64,000 bases of DNA from Agreia sp. VKM Ac-1783. GTDB lineage: Bacteria; Actinomycetota; Actinomycetes; Actinomycetales; Microbacteriaceae. Under the pieces are notes generated by a model, which had not been told where the DNA came from, searched no databases, and saw only the letters and a program-made list of their open reading frames with translations. This document shows, in pieces, positions 38,999-47,631 of this stretch (its first letter is position 1; each line of letters begins with the position of its first letter). The position numbers and the translations under genes are program-made. The stretch lies in the NCBI RefSeq assembly GCF_900177765.1, contig NZ_FXWI01000002.1:496001-560000 (forward strand), given 5' to 3'.

Positions 38999-39745
38999 AT
39001 GGCAAAGCAGTCCATCATCGGTCGCATCACGCAGCTTGCTAAGGCGAATATCAACGCTCTGATCGATCAGGCCGAAGATCCCCAGTTGATGCTCGATCAG
39101 CTCGTTCGTGACTACAGCGACAACATCGCCGATGCCGAGAGCGCCATCGCGCAGACCATCGGCAACCTGCGGCTGCTCGAAGACGATCACCGCGAAGATG
39201 TGAAGACGGCAGAAGACTGGGGTCGCAAGGCTCTCGCCGCGAGCCAGAAAGGCGACGAGCTCCGTGTCGCCGGCAACACCCTCGATGCCGACAAGTTCGA
39301 CGCCCTCGCCAAGGTGGCTCTGACGCGTCAGCTACAGAGCGAGAAGGAGGCGACCGACGCGGAGCCGTCGATCGCATCGCAGACCGAGGTGGTCGAGAAG
39401 CTCAAGGCCGGCCTCAACGCCATGAAAGAGAAGCTCGGCCAGCTCACGCGCAAGCGTGACGAGCTCGCGGCGCGCGCCAAGACCGTGGAGGCGCAGAGCA
39501 CCGTGCAGGATGCGCTGAAGAGCATCGACCTCCTCGACCCCACGAGCGACCTCGGTCGGTTCGAGGACAAGATCCGACGCGAAGAGGCAAAAGTGCGCGG
39601 TCAAGAGGAGCTCACTGCCTCGAGCCTCGATGCCCAGTTCGAGAGCCTCGACGATCTCGGGGAACTCACCGAAGTCGACGCCCGTCTCGCGCAGCTGAAA
39701 GCGAAGAACCAGCCGGCACGGCCGATCGACGCGCCGGTCGAATAG
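38999..39745 (+). CDS. pspA: PspA/IM30 (ESCRT-III-like) membrane-stress protein
   Basis: A 248-residue, almost wholly helical protein. The N-terminal amphipathic helix (IGRITQLAKANINALIDQAEDP, about 5-26) binds stressed membrane and the following hairpin of long charged helices polymerises. Length and pattern match the PspA/Vipp1 family. AAGGAGAAG is placed 6 bases before the ATG. No PspF-type activator is nearby, as usual in Gram-positive bacteria. It pairs with the upstream TPM protein. Confidence 0.93.
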   Translation: MAKQSIIGRITQLAKANINALIDQAEDPQLMLDQLVRDYSDNIADAESAIAQTIGNLRLLEDDHREDVKTAEDWGRKALAASQKGDELRVAGNTLDADKFDALAKVALTRQLQSEKEATDAEPSIASQTEVVEKLKAGLNAMKEKLGQLTRKRDELAARAKTVEAQSTVQDALKSIDLLDPTSDLGRFEDKIRREEAKVRGQEELTASSLDAQFESLDDLGELTEVDARLAQLKAKNQPARPIDAPVE

Positions 39746-39786
39746 CATCCGGTCCGACGTCCCGAAGACCGTGGAAGACTGAGCAG

Positions 39787-40644
39787 GTGCCAGCTACTTT
39801 CGTGATCGTGCCCCAGTGGCAGGGCTCCGGTTCGTCGAGGGCTATGCGCCTGGTCGACGGGGCGTCGGCCATCCAGGGCGATCTGCCCGCCGCAGCGACC
39901 AGAGTCGTCGACGTACCCGTCGGTGCAGGCGAGTCGCAGGGTACCGGCGTCCTCCGCTACACGGCCATCCAGTCGGTGCTCGCGAATCAACGACGAGTGC
40001 TCGCGTCCACTGTCGGGCCGGTCGTGACGATCGGCGGAGATTGCGCCGTCGAGTTGGGAGCTATCCCGCACGCCCTCGAGTCGTCTGGCGAATCTGTCGC
40101 GGTCGTCTGGTTCGACGCTCACGGCGATCTCAACTCGCCCGAGACCTCGCCATCTCACGCGTTCCACGGAATGGTGCTGCGGAGTCTGCTCGGTGATGGT
40201 CCCGAGGCGCTTGTGCCTGCCACTGTCCTGCAGAGCACCCGAGTGGTGCTCGCCGGCACACGATCGCTCGACGACGACGAGGCTGCCTATATCGATGCTG
40301 CGGGCCTTCGAGTCGTCTCGGTCGAGCAGCTTCAACGACCCGAGGCCGTGGTCGAGGCGATCGCTGAGACGGGAGCGCGTTCCGTATACATCCACGTCGA
40401 TCTCGACGTCATCGATCCTGCGGAGATCGACGGCGTCGGCTATCCCGAACCGTTCGGACTGACCGTGCAGCAGCTCGTGCAGGCGATCTCTGCGATCCGC
40501 GCCCGTTTCTCGCTCGTCGGCGCCGGCATCACGGAATTCGCTCCATCGGCGCCGGAATCGGCGTCCGACGATCTGCCCAGCATCCTCCGTATCATCTCGG
40601 CACTCACCCGCCCCGTGGTGAGATCAGAAGAGAGCACGCCATGA
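39787..40644 (+). CDS. Arginase/agmatinase-family protein with altered metal site
   Basis: A 285-residue ureohydrolase fold. Metal motifs DAHGD (110-114), SHAFHG (123-128) and DLDVIDP are intact, but the first motif reads GGDC (83-86) where known arginases have GGDH, so the His that binds the first manganese is Cys here. Related uncharacterised actinobacterial proteins share such substitutions, so an activity other than arginine hydrolysis is likely. GTG start at 39787 with AAGACT 6 bases upstream. Its stop overlaps the crotonase ATG (ATGA at 40641), making it first of a five-gene coupled run. Confidence 0.85.
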   Translation: MPATFVIVPQWQGSGSSRAMRLVDGASAIQGDLPAAATRVVDVPVGAGESQGTGVLRYTAIQSVLANQRRVLASTVGPVVTIGGDCAVELGAIPHALESSGESVAVVWFDAHGDLNSPETSPSHAFHGMVLRSLLGDGPEALVPATVLQSTRVVLAGTRSLDDDEAAYIDAAGLRVVSVEQLQRPEAVVEAIAETGARSVYIHVDLDVIDPAEIDGVGYPEPFGLTVQQLVQAISAIRARFSLVGAGITEFAPSAPESASDDLPSILRIISALTRPVVRSEESTP

Positions 40645-41447
40645 CCGAATCCGACGGCAGACCAGACGAGATCCGGATCGTGACCGAGCGCCGTGGGCAC
40701 GTTCTGCTGATTCAGCTTCACAGGCCCGACAAGCGCAATGCGGCCGACTTCTCGATGCTGCAACAGCTCTCCGCTGCGTACGGCGAACTCGACTCCGATC
40801 CCGAGTTGCGTGTAGGACTCGTGCACGCCGCCGGTGACCACTTCACCGCCGGACTCGACCTCGCCGACATCGGCCCGCGCATCACGGAATCGGGCATCGA
40901 CTACGTCGATGCCGACGGCATCAATCCGTGGCAGGTCTCCGGGCGCAGCCTCAGGAAGCCGGTCGTGATGGCCGTGCAGGGAATCTGTCTCACCCTCGGG
41001 ATCGAATTGATGCTCGCCAGCGATATCGTCGTCGCGGCGGAATCGACGCGCTTCGGGCAGCTCGAGGTGAGCCGCGGCATCCTGCCCTTCGGTGGCGCCA
41101 CCCTGCGCTTTCCTCGCGCCGTGGGATGGGGGAACGCCATGCGCTGGATTCTGACGGGCGACATGTTCGACGCGGCCGAGGCGCTCCGGATCGGCCTGGT
41201 TCAAGAGACCGTTCCCGATGGAACGCAGTTCGACCGTGCACTCGAGCTGGCCGAGCGCGTCGCGGCCCAGGCGCCGCTCGCCGTGCAGGCAGCGCTCGCC
41301 AACGCCAGACTCGCCGTGCGCGCGGGCGATGCGGCGGCCGAGGCCGAACTCCAACCCGCTCTCGTTCGCCTCGCCTCGAGCGACGACGCGCGAATCGGTC
41401 TCGAGGCATTCGCCGCCCGCACGACGGCTCAGTTCACCGGCCACTGA
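40641..41447 (+). CDS. Enoyl-CoA hydratase/isomerase family (crotonase) protein
   Basis: A 268-residue crotonase-fold protein. The CoA-binding DKRNAADFSMLQQL (about 30-43) and oxyanion-hole HFTAGLDL are clear. Both catalytic Glu positions of enoyl-CoA hydratases appear kept: one in GIELMLASD and one in QLEVSRGI, followed by FGGATLRFPRAVG. So a hydratase or related acyl-CoA reaction is plausible; chain length cannot be told. It is translationally coupled to the arginase-like gene and 14 bases from the reductase gene. Confidence 0.88.
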   Translation: MTESDGRPDEIRIVTERRGHVLLIQLHRPDKRNAADFSMLQQLSAAYGELDSDPELRVGLVHAAGDHFTAGLDLADIGPRITESGIDYVDADGINPWQVSGRSLRKPVVMAVQGICLTLGIELMLASDIVVAAESTRFGQLEVSRGILPFGGATLRFPRAVGWGNAMRWILTGDMFDAAEALRIGLVQETVPDGTQFDRALELAERVAAQAPLAVQAALANARLAVRAGDAAAEAELQPALVRLASSDDARIGLEAFAARTTAQFTGH

Positions 41448-41461
41448 CGAAGGACACCATC

Positions 41462-42913
41462 ATGACCACGACCGAATACGACCTCATCGTCATCGGGGCC
41501 GGCGCCATCGGCGAGAACGTCGCAGACCGCGCGGTGCAGGGCGGCCTGCGAACCGCGTTGGTCGAGAGCGAACTCGTCGGGGGCGAGTGCAGCTACTGGG
41601 CGTGCATGCCGTCCAAGGCTCTGCTCCGAAGCGGATCGGTGCTGCGGGCAGCCCGGTCGGTCGAAGGCGCGAAGGAGGCGGTGACCGGCGACCTCGATGT
41701 TGCGGCGGTACTGAAGCGGCGCAACTCGTTCACGAAAGACTGGAATGACGAGAGCCAGGCCGACTGGGTCGCCAGCGCGGGCATCGATCTCATCCGCGGG
41801 TACGCGCGCTTCGTCGGCCCCCGGCAGATCGAGGTGACGGGTGCCGACGGTACGACCACCAGGTACTCGGCGAAACACGCGATCACCGTCTCCACCGGCT
41901 CAGCCGCGCTGCTCCCGAATGTTCCGGGTCTGGCGGAGGCTTGTCCATGGACCAGCCGTGAAGCGACGAGCGCGCAGGCGATCCCGCCTCGGCTCTCGAT
42001 CATCGGCGGCGGCGTCGTCGCGGTCGAGATGGCCACGGCGTACGCCTCTCTCGGCTCGGCCGTCATGCTCATTGCTCGCGGCGGAATCCTCGAGGCCATG
42101 GAGCCGTTCGCCGGTGAGCTCGTCGGCGCCTCGCTCACGGATCTCGGAGTGACTCTGCGCCTGCACACCTCACCGGCATCGGTAGACCGACTCGCGAGCG
42201 GCGACGTCGTCGTTCATCTCGACGACGGATCGACCGTGATAGCCGACGAGCTCCTCGTGGCCACCGGGCGCACGCCCCGCACCGAAGACCTCGGACTCGA
42301 GACCATCGGGCTCACACCGGGCGAATGGTTGAGGGTCGACGACACCCTGCGCGTCGTCGACGACAACGGTGAACCGTTCGACGGAGGGTGGCTCTACGCC
42401 ACGGGCGACGTCAACCACCGTGCTCTCCTGACCCACCAGGGTAAGTACCAGGCTCGGGCCGCCGGCGACGTGATCGCCGCTCGTGCCCGAGGTCGCGAGG
42501 TGCTCGACGAGCCGTGGGGCGCTCACGTCGCCACGGCCGACCATCAGGCCGTTCCTCAGGTGACGTTCAGCGACCCCGAGGTCGCGTCGGTCGGACTGAC
42601 CGCGGCCGCCGCGGAGAAGGCCGGCTACCGCACCCGTGTCGTCGACTACGAGATCGGCAATGTAGCCGGCGCGAGTGTGCACGCCGACGGGTACAAGGGC
42701 ACGGCCCGCATGGTGGTCGATGAGGATCGCCGCGTCATCCTGGGAGTGACCTTCGTCGGCCCGGATGTGGGAGAGATGCTGCACGCGGCCACGATCGCTG
42801 TCACCGCCGAGGTTCCCCTCGACCGTCTGTGGCACGCGGTTCCCGCCTACCCGACCATGAACGAGATCTGGCTCCGCCTGCTCGAGACCTACGGACGGCC
42901 CGTCGGCGCGTGA
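41462..42913 (+). CDS. Pyridine nucleotide-disulfide oxidoreductase, dihydrolipoamide dehydrogenase-like
   Basis: A 483-residue FAD/NAD(P) flavoprotein. N-terminal FAD motif IGAGAIGEN (11-19), redox Cys pair C43/C48 in GGECSYWACMPSK, NAD(P) fold IIGGGVVAVEMA and the C-terminal dimer domain are all present. In place of the catalytic His of the HPTxxE motif it reads YPTMNE (Y463, E468), so it is not a standard lipoamide or glutathione reductase. No 2-oxoacid dehydrogenase genes are adjacent. GAAGGA precedes the ATG at 41462; the 3' end overlaps the next gene by 4 bases. Confidence 0.87.
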   Translation: MTTTEYDLIVIGAGAIGENVADRAVQGGLRTALVESELVGGECSYWACMPSKALLRSGSVLRAARSVEGAKEAVTGDLDVAAVLKRRNSFTKDWNDESQADWVASAGIDLIRGYARFVGPRQIEVTGADGTTTRYSAKHAITVSTGSAALLPNVPGLAEACPWTSREATSAQAIPPRLSIIGGGVVAVEMATAYASLGSAVMLIARGGILEAMEPFAGELVGASLTDLGVTLRLHTSPASVDRLASGDVVVHLDDGSTVIADELLVATGRTPRTEDLGLETIGLTPGEWLRVDDTLRVVDDNGEPFDGGWLYATGDVNHRALLTHQGKYQARAAGDVIAARARGREVLDEPWGAHVATADHQAVPQVTFSDPEVASVGLTAAAAEKAGYRTRVVDYEIGNVAGASVHADGYKGTARMVVDEDRRVILGVTFVGPDVGEMLHAATIAVTAEVPLDRLWHAVPAYPTMNEIWLRLLETYGRPVGA

Positions 42914-43308
42914 AGCCGATCGCCATACCCGACAGCGCCCTGACGAGGGCAGTCAAGTCGGTCGTACTCGCTCCCCCGCTGGCCCGCATCGGCTATCTCT
43001 ACGCCACGTCCGTCGCGCTGATCTGGGGCTTCTCTCTCAGCACCGGAAAGGTGAGGCGCGTCGACGGTCTCTTCGTCTGCGAGGGCATGCCGACATGGTC
43101 GTTCTCCCGCGGCGGATCGTGCGTAGGCGGGGTCTACCTCACCGACACGAACACGAAACCTCTCGTGCTCGAACACGAGGCCGTGCACCGCGCCCAGTGG
43201 AAGGCATACGGCATGGTCTTTCCCGTGTTGTACTTTCTCGCGGGTCGAAACCCCCTCACCAACCGCTTCGAAATCGAAGCCGGCCTGGAGAAGGGCAACT
43301 ACCGATGA
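42910..43308 (+). CDS. Small HExxH (zincin-like) protein of unknown function
   Basis: A 132-residue protein with a probable membrane segment (about 28-46) and a short domain holding H89-E90-A-V-H93 followed by RAQW, then NRFEIEAG (118-125) whose Glu could be the third zinc ligand. This resembles minimal zincin folds such as DUF4157-type domains, in which HExxHxxQ is typical. No family is certain, and peptidase activity is an inference. The GTG start overlaps the reductase stop (GTGA) and its stop overlaps the SDR start (ATGA), so it is clearly translated as part of the operon. Confidence 0.75.
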   Translation: MKPIAIPDSALTRAVKSVVLAPPLARIGYLYATSVALIWGFSLSTGKVRRVDGLFVCEGMPTWSFSRGGSCVGGVYLTDTNTKPLVLEHEAVHRAQWKAYGMVFPVLYFLAGRNPLTNRFEIEAGLEKGNYR

Positions 43309-44180
43309 CCCGATCCGGTCGCGCCACGGTCGACGCGACGGTGGTCATCACCGGCGCCAGCTCGGGAATCGGGCGGGCCGCGGCCGAAGAGCTGGGGCGT
43401 CGCGGCGCCCGGGTCGCTGTTCTCGGACGCGATACCGACCGCACGCGCGACGTCGCCGCATCCATCACGAATGCCGAGCCGTTCGTCGCCGACTTCGCGT
43501 CGCTGTCCGACGTTCGCCGCGTGGCGGGCGAGCTCCTCGAGCGATTCGACCGCATCGACGTGCTCGCGAACAACGCCGGCGGACTCTTCTCACGCCGTTC
43601 CCAAACGACCGACGGCCACGAGACGACCTTTCAGGTCAACTATCTCGCGCCCTTCCTCCTCACCCGCCTGCTTCTGCCGCGACTGCGCGAAACGGCCGCC
43701 GCGGGGCATCCGGTCACCGTGATAGCGACCGCAAGCGTGGCGAATCGGTGGGGCAGGCTTCGACTCGACGACCTCGATTCGCGCAAGGGGCTGTGGCTCG
43801 GCGGATGGCGGGCCTACGGCTCGGCCAAGACCGCGGTGCTGCTCGGCACGCGAGAGCTCGCGAGCAGAACCCAGGGCAGCGGCATCGCCGCCTACGCGTT
43901 TCATCCGGGGTTCGTCACGACCTCGTTCGGCGCCGACTCGTGGATGCTCCGGCTCGGCAATGCGCTCGGCAACGGTGGACTCGGAATCACTCCGGAGACC
44001 GGGGCGGTGCCGCTGATCGAACTGGCGTCTGTCGCCGAGCATCCCGTGCCCAGCGGAACATACTTTGACGGCTTGGTCCCGAACGGCAGGACGAGCGGCG
44101 CCGCGCGCGACGACGCCCTCGCGGAACGGCTCTGGGCGGCATCCGAGAAACTCGTCGATCTCGAGGTCGTCACGGACTGA
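43305..44180 (+). CDS. Short-chain dehydrogenase/reductase, WWOX/retinol dehydrogenase-like
   Basis: A 291-residue Rossmann-fold oxidoreductase. Cofactor motif TGASSGIG (about 16-23), the NNAGG loop, catalytic Ser in ATASVANRWG and Tyr-Lys in YGSAK are all present. The GRDTDRTRD segment after strand 2 favours NADPH. The long loop between Ser and Tyr (RLRLDDLDSRKGLWLGGWRAYG region) is typical of retinol dehydrogenase-like SDRs. Last gene of the coupled operon that begins at 39787. Confidence 0.88.
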   Translation: MTRSGRATVDATVVITGASSGIGRAAAEELGRRGARVAVLGRDTDRTRDVAASITNAEPFVADFASLSDVRRVAGELLERFDRIDVLANNAGGLFSRRSQTTDGHETTFQVNYLAPFLLTRLLLPRLRETAAAGHPVTVIATASVANRWGRLRLDDLDSRKGLWLGGWRAYGSAKTAVLLGTRELASRTQGSGIAAYAFHPGFVTTSFGADSWMLRLGNALGNGGLGITPETGAVPLIELASVAEHPVPSGTYFDGLVPNGRTSGAARDDALAERLWAASEKLVDLEVVTD

Positions 44181-44191
44181 CCCGGCGGTGC

Positions 44192-44219
44192 GGAAACGTT
44201 TCCATGCAGCCGCTACTAT
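44192..44219 (+). promoter_or_regulatory. LacI-family operator overlapping a promoter
   Basis: GGAAACGTTTCC (44192-44203) is a perfect 12-bp palindrome with the central CG of LacI/GalR-family operators. TACTAT (44214-44219) is a good -10 element, and the -35 position falls on the operator, so a bound repressor would block RNA polymerase. No lacI-type gene lies in the window. A leader of about 65 bases follows, ending in CGAGGA before the GTG at 44292. Confidence 0.7.
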
Positions 44220-44291
44220 GGCGGAGTTACCCGCTTCACCCGACGTCTTCCCCCTTTTCTTCTTCCCCTCAGAAACCCCCCGAGGATACCT

Positions 44292-45095
44292 GTGACTTCT
44301 GCCCCGATCCCGGTGCTCTCCATCACTGATGCGCGCGCTCGACTCACGTCGCTGAAAGCTGTGCTCTTCGATCTCGACGGAGTTCTCACACCGACCGCCG
44401 ACGTGCACATGTCGGCATGGGCCCGCCTCTTCTCCCCGTATCTCGCCTCACGCGGCATCGACGAGCCGTATACCGACGCCGACTACTTCGCGTACATCGA
44501 CGGCAAGCCCCGTTATGACGGCGTGCGATCGTTTCTAGCCTCGCGCTCGATCACCCTTCCGGAGGGCACACCGGAGGACTCGCCCGAGCTCGAGACGATC
44601 TGCGGCCTCGGCAACCGCAAGAACTCCGCCTTCACCGAATCGCTCGAGTCAGACGGCGTCGCACCGTACCCGGGATCCCTGCGATTTCTCGATGCCGTCA
44701 CCGACGAGGGAATCCTGGTGGCTGTCGTGTCGAGCTCGCGCAACGCCGAACCCGTGTTGCGTGCCGCGGGCATCCGCGATCGTTTCGACGTGGTCGTCGA
44801 CGGCCTCGTCGCTGCCCGGGAGGGTCTGGCCGGCAAGCCGTCACCGGCGACCTACGCCTACGGCGCGGAGCTGCTCGGGCTGACGCCTCAGCAGTGCGTC
44901 GTCGTCGAGGACGCCCACTCGGGAGTGCAGGCCGGACGCGATGGTAAATTCGGTCTCGTCCTCGGAGTGAACCGCGGCGCCGGCGCACCCGAACTTCTCG
45001 CAAGCGGTGCCGACATCGTGGTCGACGACCTCGACGAACTGCTTCCCCTCTCCCCTTCTTCGTCTTCGACCTCTACACCAGGGCAGCCCTCATGA
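44292..45095 (+). CDS. HAD-family beta-phosphoglucomutase-like phosphatase/mutase
   Basis: A 267-residue HAD subfamily IA protein with a four-helix cap. The catalytic nucleophile and acid/base Asp are D27 and D29 in FDLDGVLTPT; motif II Ser lies in AVVSSSRN and motif IV in VVEDAHSGVQAG. With a GH65 phosphorylase directly downstream (ATGA overlap at 45092) it most likely turns the released beta-glucose 1-phosphate into glucose 6-phosphate. The C-terminal Ser/Thr run (about 253-263) is a non-conserved tail. GTG start with GAGGA 7 bases upstream. Confidence 0.88.
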   Translation: MTSAPIPVLSITDARARLTSLKAVLFDLDGVLTPTADVHMSAWARLFSPYLASRGIDEPYTDADYFAYIDGKPRYDGVRSFLASRSITLPEGTPEDSPELETICGLGNRKNSAFTESLESDGVAPYPGSLRFLDAVTDEGILVAVVSSSRNAEPVLRAAGIRDRFDVVVDGLVAAREGLAGKPSPATYAYGAELLGLTPQQCVVVEDAHSGVQAGRDGKFGLVLGVNRGAGAPELLASGADIVVDDLDELLPLSPSSSSTSTPGQPS

Positions 45096-47599
45096 ATCTG
45101 ATCTCCCGCGATCCGCTCGACCGCAACCGTTTTCCGCTCGACGAGTGGGCACTCGTCGAAACGGACTTCAGCTCGAAAGACATGGGCCGCACCGAGACCC
45201 TCTTCGCCATCGGCAACGGCTACCTCGGTCTGCGCGGCAACGTCGACGAGGGGCGCGACGGCCACGAGCACGGCACCTACATCAACGGGTTCCACGAGAC
45301 CTGGCCCATCAGGCACGCCGAAGAGGCCTTCGGCTTCGCCCGGGTCGGCCAGACCATCGTCAACGCCCCCGACGCCAAGATCATCCGGCTCTACGTCGAC
45401 GACGAGCCGCTGGTCCTGACCGAAGCCGATCTGCCGATGTACGAGCGACGGCTCGACTTCGCCGACGGCATCCTGCGCCGCTCTCTGGAATGGCGTACGC
45501 CCTCCGGCAAGCGGGTACTCATCAACTCGCGTCGCATGGTCTCCTTCACTGATCGCCATCTGGCGTTCATGGACTACGAGGTGACCCTGCTCGACGCCGA
45601 CGCCTCTGTCGTCATCTCGAGCCAGATCCTCAACAGACAAGACGGCATCGACGAGTACCACGCACCGACCGCCGCGTCGAAGGATTTCGACCCCCGCAAA
45701 GCCGAGGCGTTCACCGATCGCGTCCTCCAGCCGCGCTACAAGCGCGACGAAGATGGTCGCTACGTGCTGGGCTACCGCTGTACCAACTCGGGCATGACGA
45801 TCGCCTGCGGGGCAGACCACACGATCGAGACCGAGAACGAGTTCGAGGAGTCGTCCCAGATCGGCGACGATCTGGCCAAGCACGTTTATCGCATCCGCGC
45901 TCACCAGGGCAAGACGATTCGCATCACGAAGACGGTGAGCTACCACACGTCGTCGGGCGTCCCCACGCGCGAACTGGCAGACCGCTGCGATCGCACTCTC
46001 GACCGTGCACGTGACGAGGGAATGGAGTCCTTCGTCGAGCGCCAGCGCGAGTGGCTCTCGGAGTTCTGGGCCCGCACCGACGTGGTACTGCCCGGCCAGC
46101 CGGTTCTCCAGCAGGCCACGCGATGGAACCTGTTCCAGCTCGCGCAGGCGTCGATGCGCGCCGACGGCCAGGGAGTCTCGGCGAAGGGCGTCAGTGGATC
46201 GGGCTACGGCGGCCACTACTTCTGGGACACCGAGGTGTACGTACTGCCGTTCCTCACCTACACGTCTCCGATCGCCGCACGCAACGCTCTCCGCTTCCGG
46301 CACGCGATGCTCGACCACGCCCGCATGCGTGCGACCGAACTCAATCAGCTCGGCGCTCTGTTCCCGTGGCGCACCATCAACGGCCTCGAATCCAGCGCGT
46401 ACTACGCCGCCGGAACGGCGCAGTACCACATCGATGCCGACATCTCTCACGCCCTCACCCAGTACGTCTCGGCAACGGGCGATGAGGACTTCCTGGCTCG
46501 CGAGGCGATCGACATCCTGGTCGAGACCGCGCGTATGTGGGCCGACCTGGGATTCTGGCGCGCGAACGGTGGTGACATCTTCCACATCCACGGCGTCACC
46601 GGGCCCGACGAGTACACCACCGTCGTCAACGACAACCTCTACACCAACGTCATGGCGCGATCGAATCTGCGCTCCGCCGCCGCGGCTGTCACCCGCATCC
46701 GTGAAGAGGATCCGCAGGCGTACGACCGCATGGTCGCGAGGGTCAAGTTCGACGAGGCGGAGATCGACGAGTGGTCGCGTGCCGCCGAGGCCATGCACAT
46801 TCCGTTCGACGAGAATCTGCGGATCCACCCTCAGGACGCCCAGTTCCTCGAGAAGGAACGCTGGGATCTCTCGCACACCCCGCCCGAGAAGCGCCCTCTG
46901 CTTCTGCACTTCCACCCGCTGGTGATCTACCGCTTCCAGGTTCTGAAGCAGGCCGACGTGGTTCTGGCGCTGCTGTTGCAGGGCGATCAGTTCACGGCGG
47001 CCGAGAAACGCGCCGACTTCGACTACTACGATCCGATCACCACGGGCGACTCGACGCTGTCGGCCGTGGTGCAGTCGATCATCGCGGCCGAGGTCGGGTA
47101 TTCGAGCCTGGCGCTCAAGTACTTCACCTCGGGCCTCTTCGTCGACCTGGCAGATCTGCACAACAACACCGCAGACGGAGTGCACGTTGCGTCGACCGGT
47201 GGCGTCTGGAGCGCTCTGGTCTACGGCTTCGGAGGCTTCCGTGACCACGGCGGACGCATCACGATCGATCCGCGTCTGCCCGAAGAATGGCAGGGGCTCA
47301 CGTACCGCATCACCCTGCGCGACACTCGGGTCCGGGTCGACGTGCGGCAGGCAGACGTCGAGCTGACGGTCGAAGACGGCGACAGGGCCACGGTCTTCGT
47401 TCGTGGTGAGCGTGTCACCGTGCAGGCGGGCGAGCCCGTTCTCATCGGGCTGGATCACCAGGGGCCCCGGCTGCCGGGCGCTCCCCGGGCGGCAGATGTC
47501 GAGGGCAACCTCAGGGCAGATGGAAGCGTCATCACATCGTCGCTCCCGACCATCTCGCTCGACACCTCGGAGGCCGGCCTGCTCGAGCCCATCGACTGA
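45092..47599 (+). CDS. GH65 family disaccharide phosphorylase (maltose/trehalose/kojibiose type)
   Basis: An 835-residue inverting glycoside phosphorylase or hydrolase of family GH65, complete: N-terminal beta-sandwich (about 1-270), linker, (alpha/alpha)6 catalytic barrel (about 320-680) and C-terminal beta domain. The catalytic acid is E507 in GVTGPDEYTTVVND; the WDTEVYVLPFLTYT motif marks the substrate pocket. Which disaccharide is used cannot be fixed from sequence. Pairing with a beta-phosphoglucomutase-like gene supports the phosphorylase over the hydrolase branch. It is coupled to that gene by a 4-base overlap and controlled by the LacI-type operator. Confidence 0.92.
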   Translation: MNLISRDPLDRNRFPLDEWALVETDFSSKDMGRTETLFAIGNGYLGLRGNVDEGRDGHEHGTYINGFHETWPIRHAEEAFGFARVGQTIVNAPDAKIIRLYVDDEPLVLTEADLPMYERRLDFADGILRRSLEWRTPSGKRVLINSRRMVSFTDRHLAFMDYEVTLLDADASVVISSQILNRQDGIDEYHAPTAASKDFDPRKAEAFTDRVLQPRYKRDEDGRYVLGYRCTNSGMTIACGADHTIETENEFEESSQIGDDLAKHVYRIRAHQGKTIRITKTVSYHTSSGVPTRELADRCDRTLDRARDEGMESFVERQREWLSEFWARTDVVLPGQPVLQQATRWNLFQLAQASMRADGQGVSAKGVSGSGYGGHYFWDTEVYVLPFLTYTSPIAARNALRFRHAMLDHARMRATELNQLGALFPWRTINGLESSAYYAAGTAQYHIDADISHALTQYVSATGDEDFLAREAIDILVETARMWADLGFWRANGGDIFHIHGVTGPDEYTTVVNDNLYTNVMARSNLRSAAAAVTRIREEDPQAYDRMVARVKFDEAEIDEWSRAAEAMHIPFDENLRIHPQDAQFLEKERWDLSHTPPEKRPLLLHFHPLVIYRFQVLKQADVVLALLLQGDQFTAAEKRADFDYYDPITTGDSTLSAVVQSIIAAEVGYSSLALKYFTSGLFVDLADLHNNTADGVHVASTGGVWSALVYGFGGFRDHGGRITIDPRLPEEWQGLTYRITLRDTRVRVDVRQADVELTVEDGDRATVFVRGERVTVQAGEPVLIGLDHQGPRLPGAPRAADVEGNLRADGSVITSSLPTISLDTSEAGLLEPID

Positions 47600-47618
47600 G
47601 ACGCGGCGCGGTGGGCGC

Positions 47619-47631
47619 TAACGTGGAGGGT
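47619..47631 (+). promoter_or_regulatory. Leaderless -10 element for the Eis-like gene
   Basis: TAACGT (47619-47624) lies 7 bases before the GTG at 47632. The GGAGGG between them is too close to the start to act as a ribosome site, so a leaderless start is preferred. Confidence 0.5.

Noticed and set aside
41462-42913. E3 subunit of a pyruvate or 2-oxoglutarate dehydrogenase complex
   Set aside because: No E1 or E2 genes are near and the catalytic His is replaced by Tyr.
44888-47458. 856-codon open frame on the minus strand
   Set aside because: Antisense to the GH65 gene and composed of Arg/Val/Asp-rich sequence without domains; the plus-strand gene has the catalytic motif and operon context.
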